Source: Blautia_A aquisgranensis (GTDB lineage Bacteria > Bacillota > Clostridia > Lachnospirales > Lachnospiraceae). From it: a stretch of DNA of 64,000 bases. The notes beneath the pieces are model-generated. The model was not told where the DNA came from. It made no database searches and saw only the letters and a program-made list of their open reading frames with translations. Shown here one piece after another: positions 25,889 to 35,072 of this stretch. The stretch spans positions 73,701-137,700 of the forward strand of contig NZ_JBBMEJ010000010.1 in the NCBI RefSeq assembly GCF_040096615.1, in the 5' to 3' direction. The position numbers were made by a program, and so were the translations under genes. How positions within the stretch are numbered: the stretch's first letter is position 1; every line of letters starts with the position of its first letter.

Positions 25889-26527
25889 TTATTTTACCAC
25901 ATTTCGAAGCTCTGTGATCAGCTTGCGGATACGCTCATCTTCCATCTTCATGCTCACCTGGTTGACTACCATGCGTGCAGACAGCGGGCAGACCTCTTCC
26001 AGAACCTTCAGACCATTTTCACGAAGCGTACTTCCTGTTTCCACGATATCCACGATCACCTCGGAAAGCCCTACGATAGGCGCCAGCTCAATGGAACCGT
26101 TCAGCTTGATGATCTCAACAGTCTGGTGCTTTTTATTATAGAAATAATCTTTGGCAATGTTCGGATATTTGGTTGCCACACGGATCAGCTGATTGTTGTT
26201 AAGAACCTCTCTTGCACTCTCCGGTCCGCATACACACATGCGGCAGGCTCCGAATCCAAGATCCATGACCTCGTAAAGTTTACGTCCTTCCTCCAAGATC
26301 GTATCTTTACCTACAATACCGATATCTGCTGCACCATACTCAACATAGGTTGGTACATCCGGTCCTTTTGCAAGGAAAAATTTCAGTTTCAGTTCCTCGT
26401 TGGTAAAAATAAGCTTACGGGAATCCTTGTCGCGCATCTCTTCACATGTGATTCCGATCTTCTCAAACATATCCAGTGTCTTATTAGCCAGACGCCCTTT
26501 TGTGAGGGCAAATGTAAGATATCTCAT
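25889..26527 (-). CDS. hisG: ATP phosphoribosyltransferase, short form
   Basis: 212 aa. The short HisG lacks the regulatory C-terminal domain and needs HisZ, which is encoded directly upstream with a one-base overlap. The stretch GPDVPTYVEYGAADIGIVGK is typical, as is DIVETGSTLRENGL for the PRPP site. Catalyses the first committed step of histidine synthesis. Confidence 0.97.
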   Translation of the reverse strand: MRYLTFALTKGRLANKTLDMFEKIGITCEEMRDKDSRKLIFTNEELKLKFFLAKGPDVPTYVEYGAADIGIVGKDTILEEGRKLYEVMDLGFGACRMCVCGPESAREVLNNNQLIRVATKYPNIAKDYFYNKKHQTVEIIKLNGSIELAPIVGLSEVIVDIVETGSTLRENGLKVLEEVCPLSARMVVNQVSMKMEDERIRKLITELRNVVK

Positions 26528-27648
26528 CAGTCCTGCTCCTCCTTTGCCTGGCGTAATGCCACATTTTTCCCTTCGCTTCGAAGCTTCATTGCTTCTTCGA
26601 TGGCTTCCTTCAGTTCATCTTTTCCATATGTGATCACGACGGTTTTGCCTTCAGCCGGAACAGAAATCTTCTGTCTGGAAAGCGCAAGCATCAGGTTATC
26701 CACCACAATAGCAAAACCGATAGAAGAAGCCGGTTTACCGAAATGCTTCATCAGCTCATTGTAACGACCACCTTTGATCAGAGGTTCGCCGGTTCCATAT
26801 GTATAAGCCTGGAAAATAATTCCTGTATAATAGCGGAATTTACTGAGCATACCGAAATCAAAAGCAATATATTTCTCGCAGCCATAAATCTTCAGTATCT
26901 CATAGATTTCTTCCAGACGCTTGACAGCTGCCAGTGCCTCCGGATTGGTGGTAAGCTTTCTGGCCTTTTCAAGAACCTCAGCGGAACCAAACATCTGTGG
27001 AAGCTCTGCAAAAACTTCGGAAAGGCTCTCACCTAAATTCTGTCCCTTAAGAAGCTCCTCCACACCAAAATAATTCTTCTGTGAGATCAGTTCACGAAGA
27101 TGTTCTTCCATCTCCGGTTCCAGATCAGCCTCAGCAAGAAGAGACTTGTAATAGTCTACCTGTCCCACACTGACCTGAAATTCCGTAAGGCCTGCTGCCT
27201 TCAGACATTCTACAGTCATGGCAAGAATCTCTGCATCTGCTGCTGCGGAATCATCGCCGATATGTTCCACACCCATCTGGGTGCTCTCTTTCATCTGACC
27301 TCTGTAACTGGAATTATTGATAAAAGTATTTCCGGTATAGCAGAGACTCACCGGTCCGTTCTCCGGATCAAAATAAGTTGCACACGCTCTGGAAACAGAC
27401 GGTGTGAAGTCCGGTCTGAGGACAAGTGTATTACCCTCTCTGTCAAAAAATTTATAAAGATCCTTGGATGGAATCGTTCCGACTTCATTGCTGAAAACTT
27501 CAAAATATTCAAAACCTGGTGTCTCTATATCTTCATATCCATATCTTGAAAACACCTGGTGCAGCTCCTTCTGGAGCCGTTTCTTGCGGCTGCATTCCTC
27601 TCCATAAATGTCCCGCACACCTTCAGGTGTATGAAAAATACGCTGCAT
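26527..27648 (-). CDS. hisZ: ATP phosphoribosyltransferase regulatory subunit
   Basis: 373 aa, resembling histidyl-tRNA synthetase but lacking the anticodon-binding domain. The class II-like segments are LRPDFTPSVSRACATYF, GHx-like QMGVEHIG and the IKGGRYNELMKHFGKPASSIG stretch. It forms the HisGZ complex and gives histidine feedback. First gene of the operon, with a good AGGAGATCATC site. Confidence 0.95.
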   Translation of the reverse strand: MQRIFHTPEGVRDIYGEECSRKKRLQKELHQVFSRYGYEDIETPGFEYFEVFSNEVGTIPSKDLYKFFDREGNTLVLRPDFTPSVSRACATYFDPENGPVSLCYTGNTFINNSSYRGQMKESTQMGVEHIGDDSAAADAEILAMTVECLKAAGLTEFQVSVGQVDYYKSLLAEADLEPEMEEHLRELISQKNYFGVEELLKGQNLGESLSEVFAELPQMFGSAEVLEKARKLTTNPEALAAVKRLEEIYEILKIYGCEKYIAFDFGMLSKFRYYTGIIFQAYTYGTGEPLIKGGRYNELMKHFGKPASSIGFAIVVDNLMLALSRQKISVPAEGKTVVITYGKDELKEAIEEAMKLRSEGKNVALRQAKEEQD

Positions 27649-27679
27649 GATGATCTCCTCCGTAAAACATTTTGAAATT

Positions 27680-27719
27680 CCATGTGGTTTACTTTAGTTC
27701 GCTACCATGCTACCACAGG
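27680..27719 (-). promoter_or_regulatory. Hairpin in the his operon leader
   Basis: On the minus strand CCTGTGGT pairs with ACCACATGG (one bulge) across a 22-nt loop, between promoter and hisZ. No T-box core is present and no T-run follows, so a protein operator or weak structure is possible. Confidence 0.35.
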
Positions 27720-27734
27720 AAAAACTTAAATTAG

Positions 27735-27763
27735 ATTATATAGGAAACTTTTCCAAAAGTCAA
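27735..27763 (-). promoter_or_regulatory. Promoter of the his operon
   Basis: TTGACT, 17 nt, TATAAT on the minus strand, about 90 nt before hisZ; its -35 overlaps the recU stop codon. Confidence 0.78.
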
Positions 27764-28293
27764 TCCCGTAATTGCAGATCTTTCTGGACTCCCTCCAGAT
27801 AAGGTACCAGAAACCCACTTCTCCCGGGGAGATAAAATTCATCATCCAGCTCTTCCCTGCGAAAACTTTTTCTTCCGCCTGCTTCCATCCGGTTCCAGAA
27901 TTCCTTCAGTTTACGAAGGGTAAGATAGTAAAAAACATTGTCTGCGCTGAAATAGATCAGAAAAAAAGCAATCCCCTTCTGCTTTTCAAACTCTTCCATA
28001 AAAGCTACCTGGTGAGGATGAATGTTCGCAAGGGGAAAGGTCTTTACACAGCATTCCTTTGCATCGAAGCAGACAGGAATGCCCTGTACTGCTCCGATGT
28101 AGTCTACTGTACTTTTCTGTTCAAAATAGGCCAGTGTAATGTGACGGCTGTTCTTGTCCATTTTCACCGGCGTGATGGGGGTTGGAATCTTCTGGATCAG
28201 GGCCAGGCCTTTTTCACGGTACTGGTCATTGGTACGGTTGATCAGCTCCTCAAGTGTGGAACCTCTTAGTCCTCTGCTGTTCCATGTTGCCAT
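27760..28293 (-). CDS. recU: Holliday junction resolvase RecU
   Basis: 177 aa, the Gram-positive resolvase. It has the N-terminal NSRG and EELI segment, the catalytic core KSTVDYIGAVQGIPVCFDAKE (Asp, Asp/Glu, Lys) and the later FFLIYFSADNVFYYLT strand. Cuts four-way junctions during recombination and chromosome segregation, the same pathway as RuvAB encoded at 54-55.6 kb. Follows lepB by 15 nt; RBS AAGGCGGG is weak. Confidence 0.95.
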   Translation of the reverse strand: MATWNSRGLRGSTLEELINRTNDQYREKGLALIQKIPTPITPVKMDKNSRHITLAYFEQKSTVDYIGAVQGIPVCFDAKECCVKTFPLANIHPHQVAFMEEFEKQKGIAFFLIYFSADNVFYYLTLRKLKEFWNRMEAGGRKSFRREELDDEFYLPGRSGFLVPYLEGVQKDLQLRD

Positions 28294-28308
28294 AACTTAG
28301 CCCGCCTT

Positions 28309-28866
28309 CTAATTCAGTAATTTGATCGATGGGAAATATCGTATCTCTGCTTTTCCAACGATCTGGTCAAACCGCACAAAGGTATTTTCCCAGTACCTGG
28401 AATCCTTGGAATTGTTCCGGTTATCACCCATCATAAAATAGCAGTCCTCCGGAACCTCATATGGGCCAAAGCTTCCAAACGGCGTTTCCGCCACAAAAGA
28501 ATCATCCAGCGGAGTCTCCGAATCATTAATATAAACTTTACCGTTTTTGATCTCCACCTTGTCTCCCGGGAGACCAATGATTCGTTTGATGAAAAGCTGG
28601 GATTCATCATCCGGATACTTGAAGATCACAATGTCAAAACGCTCCGGATCTTTCCATTTCTTGGAAATCTCATTTCCGAACAGATCCATATTAAAACCAT
28701 AGGCCAGCCGGAAACCAAAGATACGGTCGCCTGTCATGATCGTATTCTCCATAGATTCAGACGGAATCTTCGCATTGATCAGCACCACATTGTTAATAAC
28801 CAGGACTACGACCACCACAATGATGATCATCTTCACATAATCCCATATTTCATTCCAGATTTTCAT
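28309..28866 (-). CDS. lepB: Type I signal peptidase
   Basis: 185 aa. N-terminal membrane anchor (VKMIIIVVVVVLVINNVV). The catalytic Ser is in IPSESME near residue 38; the Lys is in QLFIKRIIGLPGD near 93; box E is GDNRNNSKDSRYW near 146. Removes signal peptides from secreted proteins such as several in this window. Overlaps the pseudouridine synthase gene by 17 nt. Confidence 0.96.
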   Translation of the reverse strand: MKIWNEIWDYVKMIIIVVVVVLVINNVVLINAKIPSESMENTIMTGDRIFGFRLAYGFNMDLFGNEISKKWKDPERFDIVIFKYPDDESQLFIKRIIGLPGDKVEIKNGKVYINDSETPLDDSFVAETPFGSFGPYEVPEDCYFMMGDNRNNSKDSRYWENTFVRFDQIVGKAEIRYFPSIKLLN

Positions 28867-29818
28867 AATAGCTTTCCTCCAACTGTTCCTTTTTTAATAC
28901 TTCAAGAAAGATCTCCGGTACCGGTGCTGTAAAAGCTTTTCCCGTAAGATATGAAAGTGTACCCTTCACGGCCGGAAATTCCATACGGAAAGAATGAAGT
29001 AGCTGGCTTTTCACTCTTCCGGCTGTTTTTCCATATTTGGGATCTCCGATGATCGGATGACCTTCTGAAGCGAGATGTGCACGGATCTGATGTGCACGGC
29101 CGGTAATCAGCTCCACCTTCAGAAGCGTCCTTTTTCCATTATCTCCCAATGGAAAATATCTCGTCTCTATGGGCAGCGCGCCTTCTCTTTCTTCTTTATG
29201 TATCGTTACTTTATTGCTTTTTTTATCTTTCGTCAGATGTCCCCGGATATGTTTTTCCTGCTTCAGAACCCCTTCCACAAGGCACAGATAATACTTATGC
29301 AGGTTTCTTGATTTAAACATATCCGAAAGCTCCTGAAGCCCTGCAAGACTTTTTCCTGCGGCAATAAGGCCACTGGTGTTCCGGTCCAGACGATTGCACA
29401 CAGATGGCCGGAATGTTCTGAGATCATCTTCCGTAAGGCTTCCACTGTCCAGAAGATATCCCGTCAGATATTCCACCAGCGACGGAGTTCCGTCATCTGC
29501 AGGCTGGGAAAGCATTCCAGCAGGTTTATTGATCAGCAGGATATTCTCATCCTCATAGATGATATCCAACGAATGCTTCGCTCTCGGTGCCGGAATACTT
29601 CCGCTGAATTTCTCAAAGGTTTCATCACTCAAAAATAATTTCACATGATCTCCTGAGATCAGCTTCTCATTTCCGGTTGCTTTCTTTCCATTCAAAGTGA
29701 TATTTTTCTTACGCATCATTTTATAAAAAAAGCTCTTCGGTGCTTCTCTGAGAAGCTTCGCCAGATATTTGTCAAAACGCTGTCCGGCCTCGTTATCGTT
29801 AATGATAAATTCTTTCAT
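28850..29818 (-). CDS. RluA-family pseudouridine synthase with S4 domain
   Basis: 322 aa. Residues ~10-60 are an S4 RNA-binding domain (the GQRFDKYLAKLLREAPKS stretch), the rest the catalytic domain. The active Asp is in VCNRLDRNTSGLIAAGKS, followed by the conserved TGRAHQIRAHLASEGHPI motif. Modifies uridine in rRNA; closest in type to RluD/RluC but the target cannot be assigned. RBS TAGGAGC. Confidence 0.93.
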   Translation of the reverse strand: MKEFIINDNEAGQRFDKYLAKLLREAPKSFFYKMMRKKNITLNGKKATGNEKLISGDHVKLFLSDETFEKFSGSIPAPRAKHSLDIIYEDENILLINKPAGMLSQPADDGTPSLVEYLTGYLLDSGSLTEDDLRTFRPSVCNRLDRNTSGLIAAGKSLAGLQELSDMFKSRNLHKYYLCLVEGVLKQEKHIRGHLTKDKKSNKVTIHKEEREGALPIETRYFPLGDNGKRTLLKVELITGRAHQIRAHLASEGHPIIGDPKYGKTAGRVKSQLLHSFRMEFPAVKGTLSYLTGKAFTAPVPEIFLEVLKKEQLEESYYENLE

Positions 29819-29830
29819 TATATAATGCTC

Positions 29831-30451
29831 CTACAGACAGATTGCCAGGATCGTATGCTTGATCAGCTCTTCCCTGGAAAGCTCCGGATAGCGGTCATCC
29901 GGTGTAAATTTAATTCCGCTTCTTAAAGATTCCTTATGCTCATTCATAGAATCCAGACGTTCCAGATATGGTTTCAGGTCTTTCAGGATCTTCACATCAA
30001 CCTTATAGCCGTTTTTGCGTACGATCTTCTGAGACTGTTCTGCCAGATATGCGATATCAGCCTTCGGATCACTGGTATAGCCTACCACCGTATTTCCGCA
30101 TACGGCAACCGCATCCAGATAACCGCTCTTTTCATAAAAGGTCATATACATCTCATAGGACATCACCAGATCTTTGGCATGCTCCCGGATCTCCCGGTAA
30201 AGTTTCTCATCCATGGGATGGCGCATCAGGATCATGATCAGGCTTACCATGGACTTACAGCCCGGAAGACAGCCCACTACTGTCAGCACTGTCCATACGG
30301 TCATTCGCGTACCATTAACCGCCCATGCTGTAAAAAAGATGATAAGAGGCAGGGAAAAAAGGCCTGCAGTGATCAGAAGGCGTCTCTTTTTTTCACTGCT
30401 GAAATAGCCGAAATCACCTTTTTTTATTTTTGTTTTTTTTGTATTTTTCAT
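29831..30451 (-). CDS. Two-helix membrane protein of unknown function
   Basis: 206 aa. Basic N-terminus (MKNTKKTKIKKGDFGYF), two adjacent membrane segments at ~30-48 and ~50-74 (TAGLFSLPLIIFFTAWAV; VWTVLTVVGCLPGC), then a soluble helical C-terminus of ~130 aa. I do not recognise a named family. RBS AAGGAG. Its first 38 nt overlap the 3' end of ygiQ in another frame, and it leads directly into the pseudouridine synthase gene. Confidence 0.75.
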   Translation of the reverse strand: MKNTKKTKIKKGDFGYFSSEKKRRLLITAGLFSLPLIIFFTAWAVNGTRMTVWTVLTVVGCLPGCKSMVSLIMILMRHPMDEKLYREIREHAKDLVMSYEMYMTFYEKSGYLDAVAVCGNTVVGYTSDPKADIAYLAEQSQKIVRKNGYKVDVKILKDLKPYLERLDSMNEHKESLRSGIKFTPDDRYPELSREELIKHTILAICL

Positions 30452-32378
30452 GTGTGGAACTCCTTACCTGTGTTTTTGGTGCCTGTTTTGAAAAATGACC
30501 GGTATTTTTTCCCGATGCCTTTCTGCTATTTGCGTTACCGGAACGTTTTCCTGAAGTTCTGCCGTCCTCATTTTTGCCCCGAAGCTCTCTTGGGCGAATC
30601 AGGCATTTCGGTCCGAATCCTACCAGATCCATCCGCCCGGTCATCTTAAGTCCTTCCAGCACCAGCTCACGGTTCTCCGGATTTTTATATTGCATCAGAG
30701 CACGCTGTATCGCTTTTTCATGTGGGTTCTTCGGTACATAGACCTTTTCGCCTGTAAGGGGATGAATTCCCGTATAGTACATACAGGTAGACAGTGTTGA
30801 TGGCGTCGGATAAAAATCCTGTACCTGTTCCGGCGTAAATCCAAGATCCCGCACATATTCCGCAAGCTTCACAGCCTCCTTCATCGTACAGCCCGGATGA
30901 GACGACATAAAATATGGAACTGCATACTGTTGCTTCCCTGTTCTGGCGTTAGCTTTTTCGTATTCTTTAAGAAATCCCTCATATACGGCATGCTTCGGTT
31001 TTCCCATGTATTTGAGAACTTCATCGGAAACATGCTCCGGGGCCACTCTCAGCTGTCCGCTTACATGATATTTCACAAGTTCATTGAGAAAAGTCTTATC
31101 CGGGTCTGCCATGAGATAATCAAAACGGATTCCGGAGCGTACAAAAACTTTCTTGACTTTCGGAAGATTTCGGACTTTCCGGAGAAGCTGAAGATAATCT
31201 TTATGATCAACGTTAAGATTCTTACAGGGAGATGGAAACAGGCACTGCCTGTCCTTACATACGCCCTTTGTAAGCTGCTTTTTACAGGAAGGATGACGAA
31301 AATCAGCGGTAGGTCCTCCTACATCGTGGATATATCCTTTAAAATCCGGATCTTCCGTCATCCGCGCAGCTTCTTTCAGAATGGATTCATGACTTCTGGT
31401 CTGAAGGATCCGTCCCTGATGAAAGGTCAGCGCACAGAAATTGCAGCTTCCGAAGCAGCCTCTGTTGCTGGTCAGGCTGAATTTGATCTCCTTCAGTGCC
31501 GGAATTCCGCCATCTTTCTGATACATTGGATGATACTGTCCTGTATAGGGAAGATCATACACATCATCCATTTCTGTCTCCGACAGCGGTAGAGCTGGCG
31601 GATTCTGTATCACATATCCACGGTTCCCATAGGATTCCGCCAGAGGCTTCGCTGTAAAAGGATCTGTATTCCGATACTGCGTTGCAAAGCTGTCCGCATA
31701 AGCCTTTTTATCTGTCTGCACCTGATCAAAATCCGGAAGGATCAAAGGTTCATAAACTCTGCCAATATCATGACTTTTAAAAACGGTTCCTGCCACATAT
31801 GTGATCTCCTGAACCGGAATTCCGCTCTGCAATGCTTCTGCGATCTCGAGGATAGAGTGTTCACCCATTCCATACGAGATCAGATCTGCGCCGGAATCAA
31901 TCAGTATGCTGTGCTTAACCTTATTTTCCCAGTAATCATAATGAGCCAGTCGGCGAAGACTCGCCTCAATTCCGCCGAGAATGATCGGTGTATGCTTATA
32001 AATCTGACGAATCAGATTACTGTAAACTACACAGGCCCGATCTGGTCTTAGTCCCATCTTCCCGCCCGGAGAATAGGCATCTGTGCTTCGATGTTTCCTG
32101 GAAACTGTATAGTGATTCACCATGGAATCCATGTTTCCGGCTGTAACAAGAAAACCCAGGCGTGGTTCCCCGAACACCTGGATACTCTCTTTTTTTCGCC
32201 AGTCCGGCTGAGGGATCATGCCAACACGATAGCCTCTGCTTTCCAGAAGCCGTCCGATGATGGCAGATCCAAAAGAGGGATGATCTACATAGGCATCGCC
32301 TGTCACATAGACAAAATCAACCTCTTCCCAGCCTCTTGACTCCATATCTTCCCTTGTAACCGGTAAAAAATCCTGCAT
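30414..32378 (-). CDS. YgiQ-family radical SAM protein
   Basis: 654 aa. The radical SAM Cys motif is CFGSCNFCAL, in the middle of the protein. Family marks are GGIEASLRRLAHYDYW, DVGGPTADFRHPSC and CMYYTGIHPLTGEKV. The C-terminus is a low-complexity Lys/Asn/Ser-rich tail (HEKYKKNKNKKR). It belongs to the UPF0313 group, whose reaction is not established. RBS GAGGAATTATAA. It lies downstream of relQ and overlaps the membrane-protein gene by 38 nt. Confidence 0.92.
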   Translation of the reverse strand: MQDFLPVTREDMESRGWEEVDFVYVTGDAYVDHPSFGSAIIGRLLESRGYRVGMIPQPDWRKKESIQVFGEPRLGFLVTAGNMDSMVNHYTVSRKHRSTDAYSPGGKMGLRPDRACVVYSNLIRQIYKHTPIILGGIEASLRRLAHYDYWENKVKHSILIDSGADLISYGMGEHSILEIAEALQSGIPVQEITYVAGTVFKSHDIGRVYEPLILPDFDQVQTDKKAYADSFATQYRNTDPFTAKPLAESYGNRGYVIQNPPALPLSETEMDDVYDLPYTGQYHPMYQKDGGIPALKEIKFSLTSNRGCFGSCNFCALTFHQGRILQTRSHESILKEAARMTEDPDFKGYIHDVGGPTADFRHPSCKKQLTKGVCKDRQCLFPSPCKNLNVDHKDYLQLLRKVRNLPKVKKVFVRSGIRFDYLMADPDKTFLNELVKYHVSGQLRVAPEHVSDEVLKYMGKPKHAVYEGFLKEYEKANARTGKQQYAVPYFMSSHPGCTMKEAVKLAEYVRDLGFTPEQVQDFYPTPSTLSTCMYYTGIHPLTGEKVYVPKNPHEKAIQRALMQYKNPENRELVLEGLKMTGRMDLVGFGPKCLIRPRELRGKNEDGRTSGKRSGNANSRKASGKNTGHFSKQAPKTQVRSSTHEKYKKNKNKKR

Positions 32379-32442
32379 TTATAATTCCTCATATGTATGT
32401 ATATTTTCAGATTTCTGAATGGTTAATACCGCTGTGAAATGC

Positions 32443-33255
32443 TCACATACTGTGATGTACAGCCTGCGCGCGATAACCTTCGGCAATGATATCCAGCTGT
32501 CTGTGGAATCTCTCCAGCTGCCGGAGATCCTTGGTCTTGAATACCCGCAGAAACTCATCCTGGATCTTGCTGACCTCCCGCTCGCTGGAAACGCGATAAA
32601 GATTCTCAATATTATTCAGGATATCTTTCACCAGATTAGACTGCATCTGTGATGAGTTCTGTGCATCCATGATCTCATTCCGGACAGAAGACATCTCATG
32701 ATCCAGAGAGATGATCGCATCCGAAGCCTTGCTGAGACGTTCTGCCACATGAGGCGGCATGTCGCCTTTATATTTGTACTGCAGAGAATGCTCAATCGTT
32801 GCCCAGAAATTCATTGCCATGGTACGGATTTGAATCTCTACCTGCAGCTTCTTGGGTCCATCGATCGTCTCTACGGTATAATAAAGTATCATGTGATAGC
32901 TTCGATATCCGCTCTGCTTGATATGTGTCAGATAATTTTTCTCACTCTTGACCTCCATATCTGTTCTTCGACGGATAATCGCTGCTACAGTATCAATATC
33001 TTCCTCAAACTGGCAGATGATCCTTACACCTGCCAGATCCTCCACTTCGGTCTCCATCTGTTCGATCGGAATATGCTTGCGCTGCATCTTCTCCAGAATA
33101 CTGGAGACACTTTTTACTCTTCCACTGACCTGCTCAATGGGCGAATAGCGATCATTTTCACGATACTCTTCTATCATATGTTCAAATTTGACTGTCAGTT
33201 CCTTGACAGCCAGCTCGTAAGGGCATAGGATACTTCTCCATAACTGTATTTCCAT
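32443..33255 (-). CDS. relQ: Small alarmone synthetase (RelQ/YjbM type)
   Basis: 270 aa, single-domain (p)ppGpp synthetase without hydrolase or regulatory TGS/ACT domains. The synthetase core includes YSPIEQVSGRVKSVSSILEK, DLAGVRIICQFEEDID, YRSYHMILYY and VEIQIRTMAMNFWATIEHSLQYKY. The C-terminal helix is typical of the tetrameric SAS-1 group. Start has AAGGAG. Makes alarmone in stress. Confidence 0.9.
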   Translation of the reverse strand: MEIQLWRSILCPYELAVKELTVKFEHMIEEYRENDRYSPIEQVSGRVKSVSSILEKMQRKHIPIEQMETEVEDLAGVRIICQFEEDIDTVAAIIRRRTDMEVKSEKNYLTHIKQSGYRSYHMILYYTVETIDGPKKLQVEIQIRTMAMNFWATIEHSLQYKYKGDMPPHVAERLSKASDAIISLDHEMSSVRNEIMDAQNSSQMQSNLVKDILNNIENLYRVSSEREVSKIQDEFLRVFKTKDLRQLERFHRQLDIIAEGYRAQAVHHSM

Positions 33256-33485
33256 GTTGCTCGCTCCTTATAATCTGCTGTCAGCCGTATTTTGTCCCTG
33301 TTGACAGCGGCATACATTTTTTATTATAACATATGTTTCGAAAAAATAGGGATTCTTTATAATTTTTTTATTAAAAAATCATAGAAAAATTTTCTTATTG
33401 TGTGATGCATCCACAAATCTATATATATGCAGGGGGCCGTATTTTATGAATATTTTTATATCATTTATTTTTCATAAAGCAAAAC

Positions 33486-33521
33486 GCTCCGAAGCAGATG
33501 CTTTTTCATCCACTTCGGAGC
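33486..33521 (-). terminator. Terminator after pepD
   Basis: GCTCCGAAG / CTTCGGAGC stem, followed on the minus strand by GTTTTGCTTT, 24 nt past the stop. The remaining part of the 289-nt gap (33256-33485) is AT-rich and I see no gene in it. Confidence 0.84.
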
Positions 33522-33544
33522 ATTATAACCCTTAATCAAAAATA

Positions 33545-34990
33545 TCAGTCTTTCAGATTTTCAAGAACTTTTACAAGATAATTCCATACTCTCTCTGTGG
33601 AAGCGATACTTAACACTTCCTCAGAAGTATGAATATCTTTCATATCCGGTCCCAGAGATACACAGTCAAGTCCTTCCATCTTCTTATAGAAGAGACCGCA
33701 CTCAAGTCCTGCATGAATTGCAACAACCTCCGGCTTATGTCCATACATTTCTTCAAAGATCACAACCATCTTATCTCGCAGCGGAGACTCCTTGCGATAT
33801 TCCCATGCCGGATATGCTCCCTGGATCTCATACTCGCCGCCAAGGAATTCGGTCAGATATTCAAGCTTGTCAGACAGGGCTTTGCATGCTGCGTCTACAG
33901 AGCTTCTTACGCTGGAGCTTGCAAAAAGCTCATCCTCATCCAGGTGGAGAATTCCGATATTGCTGGAGCTTTCCACAAGACCAGCGATGGTTCCACTCAT
34001 CTTCTGAATACCAAACAGTATGTTCTGAAGATAGAATACGATTTTCTCCTGACTTGTAGGATGAAGTATCTGAGCACAAGCTGTTCCTTCTTCTGCCACT
34101 TCAATCGTGATGTTTTCGTCAGAGCCTGCATACTCTTCACGGAGCTGCTCCTGAAGCTCTTTCGCGTAAGCCTTTACTTCTTCTGCTGCATCTGTGAGAA
34201 ATTCTACGGTACAGTCTCTTGTAATGGCATTATCCTTCTGTCCGCCTGCAAGGGAGATAATAGCATAATCTGCTTTTTTCTTAAGGCCATACAGGAAACG
34301 TCCCATAAGCTTATTGGCGTTGGCTCTGTTCTTATTGATCTCAGCTCCGGAATGTCCGCCCATAAGTCCGCAGATTCGAACCTGAACCTTATCGCCTTCT
34401 CCTTCCACGCGCTGAACCGGAATATGGCTGATTCCGGAAAGACCGCCTGCACAGCTGATCCACAGGCTTCCCTCAGCCTCTGAATCAAGATTGATGAATC
34501 TTCTTCCCTTCAGAGCACTGCAGTCAAGTCCTACCGCGCCAAGAAGTCCGATCTCCTCATCAACTGTAAAAAGTACTTCAAGCGGTGGATGAGGGATATC
34601 TGTGCTGTCAAGGAGCGCAAGACCATATGCAACAGCAATACCGTCGTCACCTCCAAGAGTGGTTCCGTTAGCAGTTACATAACCGTCTTTCACAGAAAGA
34701 TTCAGTCCGTCCTTTGTAAAATCATGATATACATCCGGGCGCTTCTCACATACCATATCCATATGGCCCTGGACGATAACTGTCGGTGAATTCTCGTATC
34801 CAGGCGTTCCTGCCTTATAGATGATCACATTGTTCATCTCATCCTGCACATATTTAAGTCCGTGATCCTCTGCAAATTTCACAAGATAATCACTGATCTG
34901 TTTCGTATTTCCTGAGCCATGCGGGATTTTGCAGATCTCTTCAAAATAATGAAAAACTCTCTTTGGCTCACAATTCTCTAATACTGGCAT
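33545..34990 (-). CDS. pepD: Aminoacyl-histidine dipeptidase (M20 family)
   Basis: Zinc dipeptidase, 481 aa. Metal ligands in VQGHMDMVCEKRPD near residue 75, GGDDGIAVAYGLAL near 115, and VDEEIGLLGA near 145; the C-terminal His is in AIHAGLECGLF. The whole length and the order of motifs match PepD. I placed the start at 34990 because AAGGAGG precedes it and gives MPVLENCEPKRVFHYFEEI. Likely degrades Xaa-His and related dipeptides. Confidence 0.95.
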   Translation of the reverse strand: MPVLENCEPKRVFHYFEEICKIPHGSGNTKQISDYLVKFAEDHGLKYVQDEMNNVIIYKAGTPGYENSPTVIVQGHMDMVCEKRPDVYHDFTKDGLNLSVKDGYVTANGTTLGGDDGIAVAYGLALLDSTDIPHPPLEVLFTVDEEIGLLGAVGLDCSALKGRRFINLDSEAEGSLWISCAGGLSGISHIPVQRVEGEGDKVQVRICGLMGGHSGAEINKNRANANKLMGRFLYGLKKKADYAIISLAGGQKDNAITRDCTVEFLTDAAEEVKAYAKELQEQLREEYAGSDENITIEVAEEGTACAQILHPTSQEKIVFYLQNILFGIQKMSGTIAGLVESSSNIGILHLDEDELFASSSVRSSVDAACKALSDKLEYLTEFLGGEYEIQGAYPAWEYRKESPLRDKMVVIFEEMYGHKPEVVAIHAGLECGLFYKKMEGLDCVSLGPDMKDIHTSEEVLSIASTERVWNYLVKVLENLKD

Positions 34991-35072
34991 AAATATCTGC
35001 CTCCTTCTACTTCTTAAATTCATTTATTCCTATAATAATCATATACTGTAAAAAAAGCAAGGTCAGGCTTTC

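Noticed and set aside
27649..27734. T-box or histidine attenuator before hisZ
   Set aside because: No T-box core, no His-rich leader peptide and no terminator were found, only a weak hairpin.
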